From CAVYUC01 sp963783085 (GTDB lineage Bacteria; Bacteroidota; Bacteroidia; Bacteroidales; Prolixibacteraceae), in NCBI GenBank assembly GCA_963783085.1, contig CAWAMJ010000020.1:620001-684000 (forward strand): DNA of 64,000 nucleotides. The letters are read 5' to 3'. Below the pieces are notes generated by a model. It was given only the letters and a program-made list of their open reading frames with translations. It was not told the origin of the DNA and did no database searches. How positions within the stretch are numbered: the first letter of the stretch is position 1; each line of letters opens with the position of its first letter. The translations under genes and the position numbers were made by a program. Positions 1 through 8,973 of the stretch are shown here, one piece after another.

Positions 1-996
1 GGGAATTGGGGTTCGGTTTTTTCAGAACAAAAAGGTATTTCAGGAAGTTCGCTGCAAATAGTTGTGTATGTGGCAAACAATTATTCTGCAGATAAAGTGA
101 TTTTAGATGAAGTTTTGGTAACTGCAGAAGTGAATTATGAACCGGCAGAACCGGGCGATGTTGTGTTGAATGAAGTTCTTTTCAATCCGTTTCCTGACGG
201 CGGAGATTTTGTGGAAATAGTTAATAATTCAAACAAAACCATTTCGCTGAAAAACCTGTTTTTGGCTTCGCGCGATAATGAACTTCAATTGACACAGATT
301 TATCCGGTTGCAGAATTCGATTTCCCTTTTACGTCCGGCGGTTATCTTGCTTTGACAAAAGATACAAACGCTGTATTTCCTTTTTATTTCATCGGTTGTA
401 AAACGTGTTTCCGGCAAATGGAAAGATTTCCTTCTTTTAACAACGATGAAGATGTTGTGGTTTTGCTGAACGAAAACCTTGAAATACTGGATGAATTCCA
501 CTACACTGAAGACATGCACAGCCCGTTTTTTACTGATGTCGAAGGAGTCTCGCTGGAACGAATTTCTTTAAACGAACCGGCCAATGCGGCGGGAAACTGG
601 TTTTCGGCCTCGGCAGAAGCAGGTTATGCAACACCTGGTTATGAAAATTCGCAGGCAGGAAATACGAATGTAGCGAAACCAAAAATCACATTTGAACCGG
701 ATGCTTTTTCGCCCAACGTCGATGGCTACAACGATGAATTCATTATTCAATACCAATTGAACAAATCCGGTTTCATTGCCAATGCCTGGATTTTTGATTC
801 GGCAGGAAGGTTTGTGCTAAAATTGGCAAAAAATAAGCTTTTGGGAACAAAAGGAACTCTTGTTTGGAATGGCCGGGACGAAACCGGACAGCGTCAGCCG
901 CTTGGAATTTACGTGGTTGCTTTGGAAATTTTTAGCGCCCGGGGAGAAGTTTATCGTTACAAAGAAGCGGTTGTTTTAACAGATATTTTGGAATAA
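1..996 (+). CDS. Surface protein with lamin-tail and FlgD-like C-terminal domains (5' partial)
   Basis: The reading frame is open to the window edge, so only the last 331 residues are visible. From about residue 50 there is a lamin-tail (LTD) domain, recognised by VLNEVLFNPFPDGGDFVEI and the following NKTISLKNL strand. From about residue 231 a FlgD-like Ig module begins (FSPNVDGYNDEF, later LVWNGRDETGQ and PLGIYVV). This pairing is typical of large cell-surface or secreted Bacteroidota proteins, often linked to gliding or type IX secretion; that role is inferred from the family. No sorting domain beyond the FlgD-like end is visible. It ends 166 bases before the ABC permease gene, so it is probably a separate transcription unit. 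Confidence 0.8.
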   Translation, partial: GNWGSVFSEQKGISGSSLQIVVYVANNYSADKVILDEVLVTAEVNYEPAEPGDVVLNEVLFNPFPDGGDFVEIVNNSNKTISLKNLFLASRDNELQLTQIYPVAEFDFPFTSGGYLALTKDTNAVFPFYFIGCKTCFRQMERFPSFNNDEDVVVLLNENLEILDEFHYTEDMHSPFFTDVEGVSLERISLNEPANAAGNWFSASAEAGYATPGYENSQAGNTNVAKPKITFEPDAFSPNVDGYNDEFIIQYQLNKSGFIANAWIFDSAGRFVLKLAKNKLLGTKGTLVWNGRDETGQRQPLGIYVVALEIFSARGEVYRYKEAVVLTDILE

Positions 997-1162
997 AAGG
1001 TTAATTGCAAAACAGGATGATATAATAGTTATGTTCCGTAAAATTAAAGAATACGGCCGCGAACAATTTTTCGGATTTGTTTCCTGATAAAATGTAACTA
1101 TTTTTAACCAACCGGAACTAAATATCTAAACAATTGAAAAAAACGCAAACATTCCTCACGAT

Positions 1163-2635
1163 ATGAAACGAAGCTTCTTCTACTTTGCCTGGCGGGAATT
1201 CAGTCGTTCTGCCAATGTTGGTAAAAACAGGGCGGCCAAAGGAATCCTGATATTCCTGGCTGTTTACTTTTCGATGGTGGCGCTGTTTATGGGATTCAAT
1301 TTAACCCGGCTCATCAGCGCGAAATTTCCCGGGCAATCGCCGATTACTGCATTTAACTCACTCATTTTTATCTATGTGGGTTTCGAGCTGGTGCTGCGAA
1401 TTATGGTACAGAACCTGCCAACTTTTGGTTTTCAACCATTTTTAATTCTTCCGGTAAAACGAAAAAGAATCGCGCGGTACCTGCTTAATAAATCGTTGTT
1501 GCATTTTTTTAATGTCCTTCCGTTGTTTTTGTTGCTCCCGTTTACGTTTAAAACAGCAATTCATGAATTGGAAACTCCTGCATTAATTGCATGGCTGGCA
1601 TCGCTGGTGCTGATGGTTTTCATCAACCATTTTCTGGCGGTTTATATAAAATGGCGTACCAACGAATCGAACCAATGGTTTTATGGTTTCCTGCTGGTTG
1701 CCGCCGGCGTGTTTGCGATCGATTTTTTCGGGGTGCTCGATATCACAGGAATCTTTGGGAAGCTGTTCGATTTGGTGGTATATCAACCTGTGGTTGTTGT
1801 TATTTTCCCGATTGTAATTTTTGCGCTCTACCAGTTAAATCAACACTATTTGTGGAGCCGGTTTTATACCGATGAAATTTCGAAACGAAAAAAAGAAGGG
1901 GCGAAGCACGATTTCTCGTGGTTGAACCAGGTAGGCGAATACGGGAAAATGCTTTCGCTTGAGGTGAAAATGATTGCCAGGAATAAACGCCCGCGGACTT
2001 CGGCGGTAATGTCGTTCCTGTTTATTTTGTACGGACTGGTCATTTACCAGGATTTCGACCAGAATCGTCCAGAGTTTATCCTGGTTTTGGGAGGAATGTT
2101 CATGACCGGAATTTTTGGGATGATTTACGGCCAGTTTTTTCCGGCCTGGCACAGCCGCTATTACCCGCTGCTCATGGCACAAAATGTAAAAATGAAACAA
2201 ATTCTGCAATCGGCATTTTTTCTGATGGCGGCAACAAACGTCATATTTTACCTTTTGTCGCTGGGGTATATGTTTGTAACTCCCAAAGTATTGTATATTC
2301 ATTTTGTAGTGATGCTTTATAATATTGGCGTTAATACATTTGTGATTTTCGCGCTGGGACTGACCAGTCGCAAATCCATCGATCTCGACCAGCGGGCTAT
2401 GTTTAATTATCAGGGAATGGGCGCAACACAGTGGCTGATGACTTTTCCCATTCTGTTTGGTCCACTCGCTGTTTATGGAATTCTGTCGTTTCTGTTTGGA
2501 AAAATTGCCGCATACATCATTTTCGGCGGAGTTGGGCTTGTGGGCATTATTCTGCACCCCCGCCTGCTCGATTACTTTACGAAACAATATTTGAAAAGGA
2601 AACACAAAATGATAGCCGCATATAAATCTACCTGA
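1163..2635 (+). CDS. DUF5687-family ABC exporter membrane subunit
   Basis: A 490-residue, strongly hydrophobic protein with about ten to twelve predicted membrane spans, starting MKRSFFYFAWREFSR. It matches the DUF5687 family, which in Bacteroidota is the permease half of a two-gene ABC exporter. Its partner ATPase starts 31 bases downstream on the same strand, which supports an operon and the permease call. A cytoplasmic loop between the membrane halves holds the charged stretch EISKRKKEGAKHDF near residue 240. The substrate cannot be read from the sequence. The chosen ATG gives the usual N-terminus of the family. Confidence 0.85.
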   Translation: MKRSFFYFAWREFSRSANVGKNRAAKGILIFLAVYFSMVALFMGFNLTRLISAKFPGQSPITAFNSLIFIYVGFELVLRIMVQNLPTFGFQPFLILPVKRKRIARYLLNKSLLHFFNVLPLFLLLPFTFKTAIHELETPALIAWLASLVLMVFINHFLAVYIKWRTNESNQWFYGFLLVAAGVFAIDFFGVLDITGIFGKLFDLVVYQPVVVVIFPIVIFALYQLNQHYLWSRFYTDEISKRKKEGAKHDFSWLNQVGEYGKMLSLEVKMIARNKRPRTSAVMSFLFILYGLVIYQDFDQNRPEFILVLGGMFMTGIFGMIYGQFFPAWHSRYYPLLMAQNVKMKQILQSAFFLMAATNVIFYLLSLGYMFVTPKVLYIHFVVMLYNIGVNTFVIFALGLTSRKSIDLDQRAMFNYQGMGATQWLMTFPILFGPLAVYGILSFLFGKIAAYIIFGGVGLVGIILHPRLLDYFTKQYLKRKHKMIAAYKST

Positions 2636-2666
2636 AACCGAATTTAACCATTAATCATTCAAAACC

Positions 2667-3395
2667 ATGATACAGACAATCGATTTAAAAAAAGCATACA
2701 ATGGCACGGTGGTGCTCGATTTACCGGAATTCAAAATTAACAGCGGCGAAGTTTTTGGTTTGGTTGGCAATAACGGCGCCGGAAAAACTACCTTCTTTTC
2801 TCTTGTTCTGGATTTAATCCGGGCTTCCAAAGGAAAGGTTTTAATTAATGATATTGAAGTAGCAAAATCGGAAGACTGGAAAGAAATGACCAGCGCATAC
2901 ATCGACGAAAGTTTTACCATTGGTTACCTCACTCCTGACGAATATTTCGATTTCATCGGCGAACTGCGTGGATTAAATACTACTGATATTATCACATTTT
3001 TAAATGAATTCGGGGATTTTTTCAATGGCGAGATTTTGGGAAAAAAGAAATTCATTCGCGATCTGTCCAGGGGAAATCAGAAAAAAGTGGGTATTGTAGG
3101 TGCATTGATGGGAAACCCGGAGCTGGTAATCCTCGACGAACCATTTGCCAATCTCGATCCGTCGTCGCAGTTTAAACTTCGAAGAATTATCAAAGATTTG
3201 GCTGCTGAACGTCAACGAACGTTTATGATTTCGAGCCACAATTTGGACAATGTTACCGATGTTTGCGACCGGATAGCCGTGCTCGAAAAAGGTAAAATCG
3301 TGAAAGACGTGCAGAAAACAGACACCACACTGGCTGAACTGGAAGCGTTTTTCACCGGCGTTAGAGAAGAACATTCATTTCATGATGAATTGTAG
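2667..3395 (+). CDS. ABC transporter ATP-binding protein
   Basis: A 242-residue nucleotide-binding domain. Walker A is GNNGAGKTT at residues 34-42, the signature motif is LSRGNQKK starting at residue 133, Walker B is LVILDEP at 153-159, and the switch histidine is in SSHN at 189-192. The signature is LSRGN rather than LSGGQ, a common variant in single-domain exporters of this kind. It sits directly behind the DUF5687 permease gene, so the two very likely form one transporter, probably an exporter powered by ATP hydrolysis at the inner membrane. Substrate unknown. Confidence 0.93.
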   Translation: MIQTIDLKKAYNGTVVLDLPEFKINSGEVFGLVGNNGAGKTTFFSLVLDLIRASKGKVLINDIEVAKSEDWKEMTSAYIDESFTIGYLTPDEYFDFIGELRGLNTTDIITFLNEFGDFFNGEILGKKKFIRDLSRGNQKKVGIVGALMGNPELVILDEPFANLDPSSQFKLRRIIKDLAAERQRTFMISSHNLDNVTDVCDRIAVLEKGKIVKDVQKTDTTLAELEAFFTGVREEHSFHDEL

Positions 3396-3509
3396 AGCAT
3401 TGGTTGGTTTAACGTCCGTAATTCCTGATTCAATTAATTTGAAGGGAACACCGGGGAAAAGGCTTAGTTTTGAACAATAATATTAATTCGGCTGTAAAAA
3501 ATACGAGCT

Positions 3510-3980
3510 ATGCAAACTGAAGAAATCAGCAAAAAGGAAGTGACGGTAAAAATGGCAGCTTTATGCAGCCGTTCCGAACAATGTTCTCCGGATATCCGGA
3601 AAAAAATTACAGCGCTTGGAATTGAAAGTGACGGGGCAGATGAAATCATTGACCAGTTGAAAAATGAAAAATTCATCGATGACGAACGTTTCGTAAAAGC
3701 TTATGCTGCCGATAAATTCAGGATAAACAAATGGGGTAAGATAAAAATCCGCTACTACCTGAAATTAAAAGGGTTGCCTGAAGAAATTATTGCAACAGGA
3801 CTGGATGGAATCGACGATGAAAAATATACACAAACGCTGATAGAAGTGCTGAAAGCTAAAGCTAAAACCATTAAAAAGAAGCCAAAATTTGAAAAAATGG
3901 GGCAGTTGATTCGTTTTGCCCAAAACCGTGGTTTCGAACCGGAGCTGATTCACCGGCATTTAAACGAAGTGATTCAATAA
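3510..3980 (+). CDS. recX: Regulatory protein RecX
   Basis: A 156-residue protein with the three-helix repeat architecture of RecX: repeat one around ALCSRSEQCSPDIRKKI, repeat two around KNEKFIDDERFVKAYAADK, and repeat three with KIRYYLKLKGLPEEII. RecX binds RecA filaments and limits their extension, so it modulates recombination and the SOS response. Length and motif order are normal for the family. It lies 114 bases behind the ABC ATPase and is probably transcribed separately. recA is not in the window, which is usual for Bacteroidota. Confidence 0.93.
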   Translation: MQTEEISKKEVTVKMAALCSRSEQCSPDIRKKITALGIESDGADEIIDQLKNEKFIDDERFVKAYAADKFRINKWGKIKIRYYLKLKGLPEEIIATGLDGIDDEKYTQTLIEVLKAKAKTIKKKPKFEKMGQLIRFAQNRGFEPELIHRHLNEVIQ

Positions 3981-4292
3981 CCTGAAACGATCTGGCTTAA
4001 AAAACAACAATTATCCTTTCGAAAATTTAATAACCGATTCCATTGGGTCCGCGGCACAACAGATAATATAGCGGTAAAAAAATTTCAAAAAAGGTTTTCA
4101 TTTTTCAAATAAATTGTCATAACTTGTTCAGGGAAAAAGATATAAAGATATTATTGTCGCCATTAAATCACAATCCAATCACTGGTAGAGTAAATAATAT
4201 TTAATCTTCAGCCGGAATTCCGATGGTAATAATTGCCGTCGGTAATTTTGCGAGTGCTTTGAATTTGATGGATAAAACTTATCATTAAATCA
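3981..4292 (+). other. Intergenic stretch before the large-protein locus
   Basis: 312 AT-rich bases with no credible open frame or RNA gene. A TAATTTTG motif at 4243-4250 fits the Bacteroidota -7 consensus TAnnTTTG and lies 43 bases before the start of the small coiled-coil gene. No convincing -33 TTTG is seen at the right spacing, so a promoter for the following block is possible but not shown. Confidence 0.4.
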
Positions 4293-4517
4293 ATGGAAAT
4301 GAAATCAGAATTAAAAGCGCGGCTCAGCGAACTGAAAGAAGAGTACCGAAAAGGTGAGGAACGCTTAATTGCATTGGAGCAGGAGACTGCAAATTTGAGC
4401 AAAACCATGCTTCGCATCAGCGGTGCTATTCAGGTATTGGAGGAGTTAACCGGAGATGCATCATCCGGAAATTCAAGCGAAGTAAATAACGAAATTACTA
4501 AAAATTTAGAAAAGTAG
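4293..4517 (+). CDS. Small coiled-coil protein, first gene of the large-protein locus
   Basis: A 74-residue protein made of one long charged helix with heptad-like spacing (LSELKEEYRKGEERLIALEQ), followed by the motif LRISGAIQVLEEL and a short polar tail. No enzyme motif, signal peptide or membrane segment is present. Short proteins ending in a similar RISGAIQVLEEL segment occur near phage-like genes, from memory of the pattern only. It is 44 bases upstream of the first giant gene and on the same strand, so it may be the lead gene of that operon and act as an oligomerisation or assembly factor. That role is inference. Confidence 0.6.
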   Translation: MEMKSELKARLSELKEEYRKGEERLIALEQETANLSKTMLRISGAIQVLEELTGDASSGNSSEVNNEITKNLEK

Positions 4518-4561
4518 TTTTGCCTTTTATTTGATTTTAATATGAAAAAATGTGAGGAATT

Positions 4562-6511
4562 ATGGCAAATCCTGTCTCCAATATTCCGATCGTATTGTTC
4601 CCGCTAAAACTTGAAACCCGCTTTGTAGCCGACGAATTGTGGATTCGGGCATTCCCCGATGCTGTTTTTTTACACAGCCATAATCCGAACCTTTCCAAAG
4701 AGGAAAAAGCGGATGCAACGGCCTTTAAAAAGCTCACGTCAAATGAAGAGAAAAAGCAGGTTTGGGAAGAATTGGTTTCAAAATATGGTGTTTACCGTTC
4801 TTCCTGGATTGTTCAAATAAGCAGTGAAGAAATCCAGCAACAATCGGATAATAATTCAAAAGAAGAGCCTTCGTTTTATTTTAAATGGTTGCCCGACAGG
4901 TTAGTTTTTTACGTGTACAAAGAAGGCGATCAAAACCCCAGCTATAAAGAAGATGGTTCTGTAATCGACCGAAATGGATTGACTGTTTTGGGAGAAGGTG
5001 ATGAATGGCTGCAGGATTTTAATCGTGCAATAAAAGCCGGAATGGGCGTGAAAATCAAAATAAACCCGGCAGATACAAAATTTGAAAAAGTAATTGTAAG
5101 CGGGTTTCGTCACGACGAAAATCCCACAGTTCCTGCCGAAGGCCTGGCTGATTTGTTCCGCAATCATCAATACACGCAGGGATTTTCATTTCTAAACTAC
5201 GGCACGCCAACCAACAATACCGAAAATGCAAAAAGCGGATTCTCTGCAAAGGATGAATTTGAAGTAGCCGATAGTTTTGAGTATGCAGTAGAAGGATTGA
5301 ACCTGAAAACTGGTGCTGCAAATCCGGATGTTACAGATATTCACGCTGCGACAAACGGAAAGTACCTGGGTAAAACTCTGGGATTTGAAACGGATCTTTT
5401 AAAACACGTTCAACATGCGGATGAAACGCTTCCTGCGCTGAATGAACTGTTTCAAAAAGCCAGTTGGTTTGCGTTGGGCGCCCAGCCGCTATTTATGCTT
5501 TTGGGCAACCAACTGAGCAGCGAAATGCACGAATCAATTTGGCGCCATTATTCAAAATATGTAAAAGCCCGGGGATTATATTCGGCTTTGAAAATTGGCA
5601 ATCAGCCATACGGAATCCTTCCGGTAATGAATATCAGCAATGTTTTTTTGCCGGAAAACAGCGACATTCGCAAAAGCGACCAGCTGTTTGATAAAATGAC
5701 GGTCTTTTTTGCCCGGCTGATGAAGCGATGGCTTTTAATGGCAAAAGATCAGGCCCAGGTTCCACGATTGGTTGGCGACGATACCCGGGAAGAAATCCTG
5801 AAAATACTGAGCATGCAGGAACGCTCCAACTCCTGGCAAATTCGCTCGTTGGAATACAAAGCTTTCAAACGTAAGTTGTATGAATTTCTGCAAAATCATC
5901 CCGGAACAACGCCGTCATTGAGTTCCTTAAAAGGAATGGGTGGCGATTTTGAACCTGTCAGGGAAAACATAACATCAATTGCCGGATTGTTTGATTTGAA
6001 CGAAGACGATTTTTCCGAACAAATCGATCAATTCCTGCGAGCTCCATTATTAAGCTTCAACGACGGAGCCGCAAATCTTATCGGCTTTGAAGATGGAAAT
6101 TCAATCGTTACAGATCAGGAAGGTAAAAAGATTACAACCGATGAAACCAACGACGATAGCTTTTCTTTGGCAGATGAAAACCTGGAAAATTTTAAGGAAT
6201 TCATCGATGGCATCAAAGCGCAAAAAGAAAATGAACTGGTTCAATATAAAGGCGATCTGAGTTTGTTTACGGATCTTTTTGTTCGCAGCTATATCAATGC
6301 CTGTCAGTTGTATTTCCGTGAAATTATTTTTGAGCCTGAACTTGCAAATAACATTTCAGGCGATCGGAGTTTCAAAGTTGCTGCCATCGAAAAAACCGAA
6401 GGTTCTGCGGTAGATAAAGGAGATTCAGTGATTACAATTTTGGGAGCGAACTCAAACAACATTGCAATTACTGCGCCTTTCGACGTGGTAAAATCAAAAA
6501 ACTGCTGGTAA
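4562..6511 (+). CDS. Giant uncharacterised protein, N-terminal fragment (frameshifted)
   Basis: 649 residues, opening with PIVLFPLKLETRFVADELWI and FPDAVFLHSHNPNLSKEE. I recall similar openings (PVRLETRF, then IYPDDIHVDTHEPELT) in uncharacterised proteins of several phyla. No signal peptide or membrane span is visible. The frame dies at an internal TAA, while the next frame continues without a gap: inserting one G near 6485 turns the end into PFDGGKIKKLLVKENDDVTM and joins it to the fragment starting at 6532. The repaired protein would be about 1467 residues. The join falls inside a biotinyl/lipoyl-like beta-sandwich (VDKGDSVITILGANSNN before it). Function unknown. Confidence 0.75.
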   Translation: MANPVSNIPIVLFPLKLETRFVADELWIRAFPDAVFLHSHNPNLSKEEKADATAFKKLTSNEEKKQVWEELVSKYGVYRSSWIVQISSEEIQQQSDNNSKEEPSFYFKWLPDRLVFYVYKEGDQNPSYKEDGSVIDRNGLTVLGEGDEWLQDFNRAIKAGMGVKIKINPADTKFEKVIVSGFRHDENPTVPAEGLADLFRNHQYTQGFSFLNYGTPTNNTENAKSGFSAKDEFEVADSFEYAVEGLNLKTGAANPDVTDIHAATNGKYLGKTLGFETDLLKHVQHADETLPALNELFQKASWFALGAQPLFMLLGNQLSSEMHESIWRHYSKYVKARGLYSALKIGNQPYGILPVMNISNVFLPENSDIRKSDQLFDKMTVFFARLMKRWLLMAKDQAQVPRLVGDDTREEILKILSMQERSNSWQIRSLEYKAFKRKLYEFLQNHPGTTPSLSSLKGMGGDFEPVRENITSIAGLFDLNEDDFSEQIDQFLRAPLLSFNDGAANLIGFEDGNSIVTDQEGKKITTDETNDDSFSLADENLENFKEFIDGIKAQKENELVQYKGDLSLFTDLFVRSYINACQLYFREIIFEPELANNISGDRSFKVAAIEKTEGSAVDKGDSVITILGANSNNIAITAPFDVVKSKNCW

Positions 6512-6531
6512 AAGAAAATGACGATGTTACA

Positions 6532-8964
6532 ATGGGTATGCCGCTTTTTACATTGAAAAATGACACAAAATTCAACGAGATAAAAACCTCGTTTATTAAT
6601 CTGGGGCAGGAAATCATAAATTCCATTCTGGCCATTCCCGAAGAAAAAGATAGAAAAGAAGCACAAACAAAAGCCATAGGTGAAGCTATCGATTTAAACA
6701 GTTACCGGTTGGATGCCTGGATAACCTCTTTGGCGGCCAGTAAAATTGAGCAATTGAGAAGCCATCCTGATCATGAAAAGGGCATTTATTTTGGTACTTA
6801 TGGCTGGATTGAAGACCTGGAAAAAGACGCCACCCCGGTAAATCCGGAATCGCTTACGGATATTTATCGCGAAGCCGGCGGGATTATTCATACTCCCGGA
6901 GCGGCGCAGACAGTTGCTGCGTCGGTTTTTAAGAACTCCTTTTTGGCGCATAAACAGGAAGAAGATAGCAACCCGTTTGCTGTAAACCTCACCTCTGACA
7001 GGATTCAAAAAAGTCTGTTTTTGCTGGAAGGTATCCGGCAGGGGCAACAACTGGAGGCGCTTTTGGGCTACCAACTTGAACGCCATCTTCACGAAAATAA
7101 CCTGCATGAAGAAATATATACCTTACGCGAAAAATTTCCACTGTATGAAAACGCCACCGGAGATTCAACCGGTTTTGTCAACTTGAGTGTAATCGATGGG
7201 TTAAAAGCAATTAAAAATAAAGACAGCTTTCCTGAACAGGTGAAAAAGCAAATCGAAAAACTGGAAGATACGATGGATGCAAGCCTCGATACGCTTTTTT
7301 ACGAAGCAGGTTACCACATCACCCAGGGAAACCTGAGCCAGGCAGCGGCTGCCATCGATGCGACAAAAGGAGAAATTGAACCGCCGGTTACAGAATCCCT
7401 GAAAACAAAAATTCCGGGAACGGGAATCAAACATAAACTGGTGATGGTTTTTCAACCCAACAAGGTGCAACTTGGCGTTGAAAATACCCGGGCTTTTGCA
7501 GAACCTAACCTGGAAAACTGGCTGAAGGAAAACATCGGGCCGATGGAAAATATTGCCTGTGTGGCAGAACTTTACAATATTCAGGATGAGGATTTGATTG
7601 AAAAAGTTGAAGTTTCGTTGGCCGATTTAAAAATAAGTTATCTCGATTTTCTGTATTTAAGTGAAGAACCGGTTTCCGACGGCGCCGGCGAACTGGAATT
7701 GCGGATTAAAAATGCGGTACAGGAAAAAAATGGAAATCTGCCGAAAGAGATAAAATGTGTGATAACAGACGATAATCCGACAAATGGGAACTCACTGGCT
7801 CAGGCGCTTGGAGTAGCACGAACCGCCAAAACTTTGCTCGGTAAATGCCGGGTTTTAAAATCGGATGATTTGACGATGGAAAGTGAAACGGTTCAATACG
7901 ACAGAAAAACGCTGGATGCAATTAAAGATAATCGTTTACAGCCAATTGTAGAACGGTTAAAGGAAACTGCCGGGGCTGATTTGACACAAAAAAATGCACT
8001 GCAATTCCTGTCAAATCTCGATTTTGAGTCTGCCAAAACTGCTTTCCTCGGAAATTCGTTGCCGGATACCGGGAGACTGAAAACCACCATTGATGCAAAA
8101 ATAGCATCGGCAGAAGAATTGCTTTCGAAGTACAATTCACAAAGTTCTTTTAAAAATGCTTTTGAGCTATTACAACAGGTAGCAAAAATTCTATTTGGTG
8201 AATCGTTTATTCTTCTGCCGCCGGCAACCGGATCCGAGAATTTCAAACAGCTAATCAATAGTAAAAAGCAACAATTCCTGGTTGGAGATTCGGCGGATGA
8301 GGATAACGGGCAGGTTTGGGGACAGGAACGGATTAAAAACTGGATTCAGGGAGTTGCGCAGGTTCACGAAAATTCGGAGCTGTTTGAGGATTGGATGATG
8401 GTGAGTTCAGTGTGGAAACAAACTGTGCGATTGCCGGCAAATTCCAGTTACACTGTGGTTCAGGGGCCGACCTTGCTGCAATATCCATGGGTTGCCTTGT
8501 CTAAACAGGAAATTGATGCCTTGCTTAAAAAACAGTTTTCCACGCAGTCAATTTACAAAGATTCCAATACCGGCGAGGCCTACCCGTTGCCGGATGGCAC
8601 CTATTATCCCGAAGGTTGTGAAAGTACCGTTTTATATGCATCAGAAAATATTACGCTGCAAAATCCGGTTTTCGGATTGGTTGTCGAAGAATTTTCAGAA
8701 CATATTCCCGATAAAAAAATGAATACGGGATTGAGCTTTAATTACAATGTTCCGAACAACGAACCGCCACAGGCTCTTTTACTTGCCGTTCATCCCAAAG
8801 CAGGTCAGGAAAGCGACTTTTTTTGGTCGGAAGACGATCTCAGGGATATTCTTTTCGACACCATGGAGTTGTATAAAATTCGAATGGTGGATTTGGAAGC
8901 GATTCAGGAATACGGCTACATTTTGCCGATGACCTACTGGTTAAATATTCCCGCAAATAAATAA
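6532..8964 (+). CDS. Giant uncharacterised protein, C-terminal fragment (same gene as 4562)
   Basis: 810 residues. The frame is open upstream to at least 6481 and reads KIKKLLVKENDDVTMGMPLF, the second half of a lipoyl-like fold whose first half is in the preceding frame. The ATG used here is therefore probably not a true start. The remainder is acidic and largely helical, with a likely coiled-coil around LPEKL-type segments near 7200-7300 and a C-terminal beta-rich part (PPQALLLAVHPKAGQ). No catalytic motif is recognised. It is followed after only nine bases by the next gene, which indicates tight operon packing. Confidence 0.7.
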   Translation: MGMPLFTLKNDTKFNEIKTSFINLGQEIINSILAIPEEKDRKEAQTKAIGEAIDLNSYRLDAWITSLAASKIEQLRSHPDHEKGIYFGTYGWIEDLEKDATPVNPESLTDIYREAGGIIHTPGAAQTVAASVFKNSFLAHKQEEDSNPFAVNLTSDRIQKSLFLLEGIRQGQQLEALLGYQLERHLHENNLHEEIYTLREKFPLYENATGDSTGFVNLSVIDGLKAIKNKDSFPEQVKKQIEKLEDTMDASLDTLFYEAGYHITQGNLSQAAAAIDATKGEIEPPVTESLKTKIPGTGIKHKLVMVFQPNKVQLGVENTRAFAEPNLENWLKENIGPMENIACVAELYNIQDEDLIEKVEVSLADLKISYLDFLYLSEEPVSDGAGELELRIKNAVQEKNGNLPKEIKCVITDDNPTNGNSLAQALGVARTAKTLLGKCRVLKSDDLTMESETVQYDRKTLDAIKDNRLQPIVERLKETAGADLTQKNALQFLSNLDFESAKTAFLGNSLPDTGRLKTTIDAKIASAEELLSKYNSQSSFKNAFELLQQVAKILFGESFILLPPATGSENFKQLINSKKQQFLVGDSADEDNGQVWGQERIKNWIQGVAQVHENSELFEDWMMVSSVWKQTVRLPANSSYTVVQGPTLLQYPWVALSKQEIDALLKKQFSTQSIYKDSNTGEAYPLPDGTYYPEGCESTVLYASENITLQNPVFGLVVEEFSEHIPDKKMNTGLSFNYNVPNNEPPQALLLAVHPKAGQESDFFWSEDDLRDILFDTMELYKIRMVDLEAIQEYGYILPMTYWLNIPANK

Positions 8965-8973
8965 TAAAATGGA

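Noticed and set aside
1835..2605. Long minus-strand open frame inside the permease gene
   Set aside because: It is a shadow of the clear DUF5687 coding frame, with no recognisable protein features.
6400..6570. A true lipoylated or biotinylated carrier domain
   Set aside because: The fold motif is there but the modified lysine position is replaced (ANSN).
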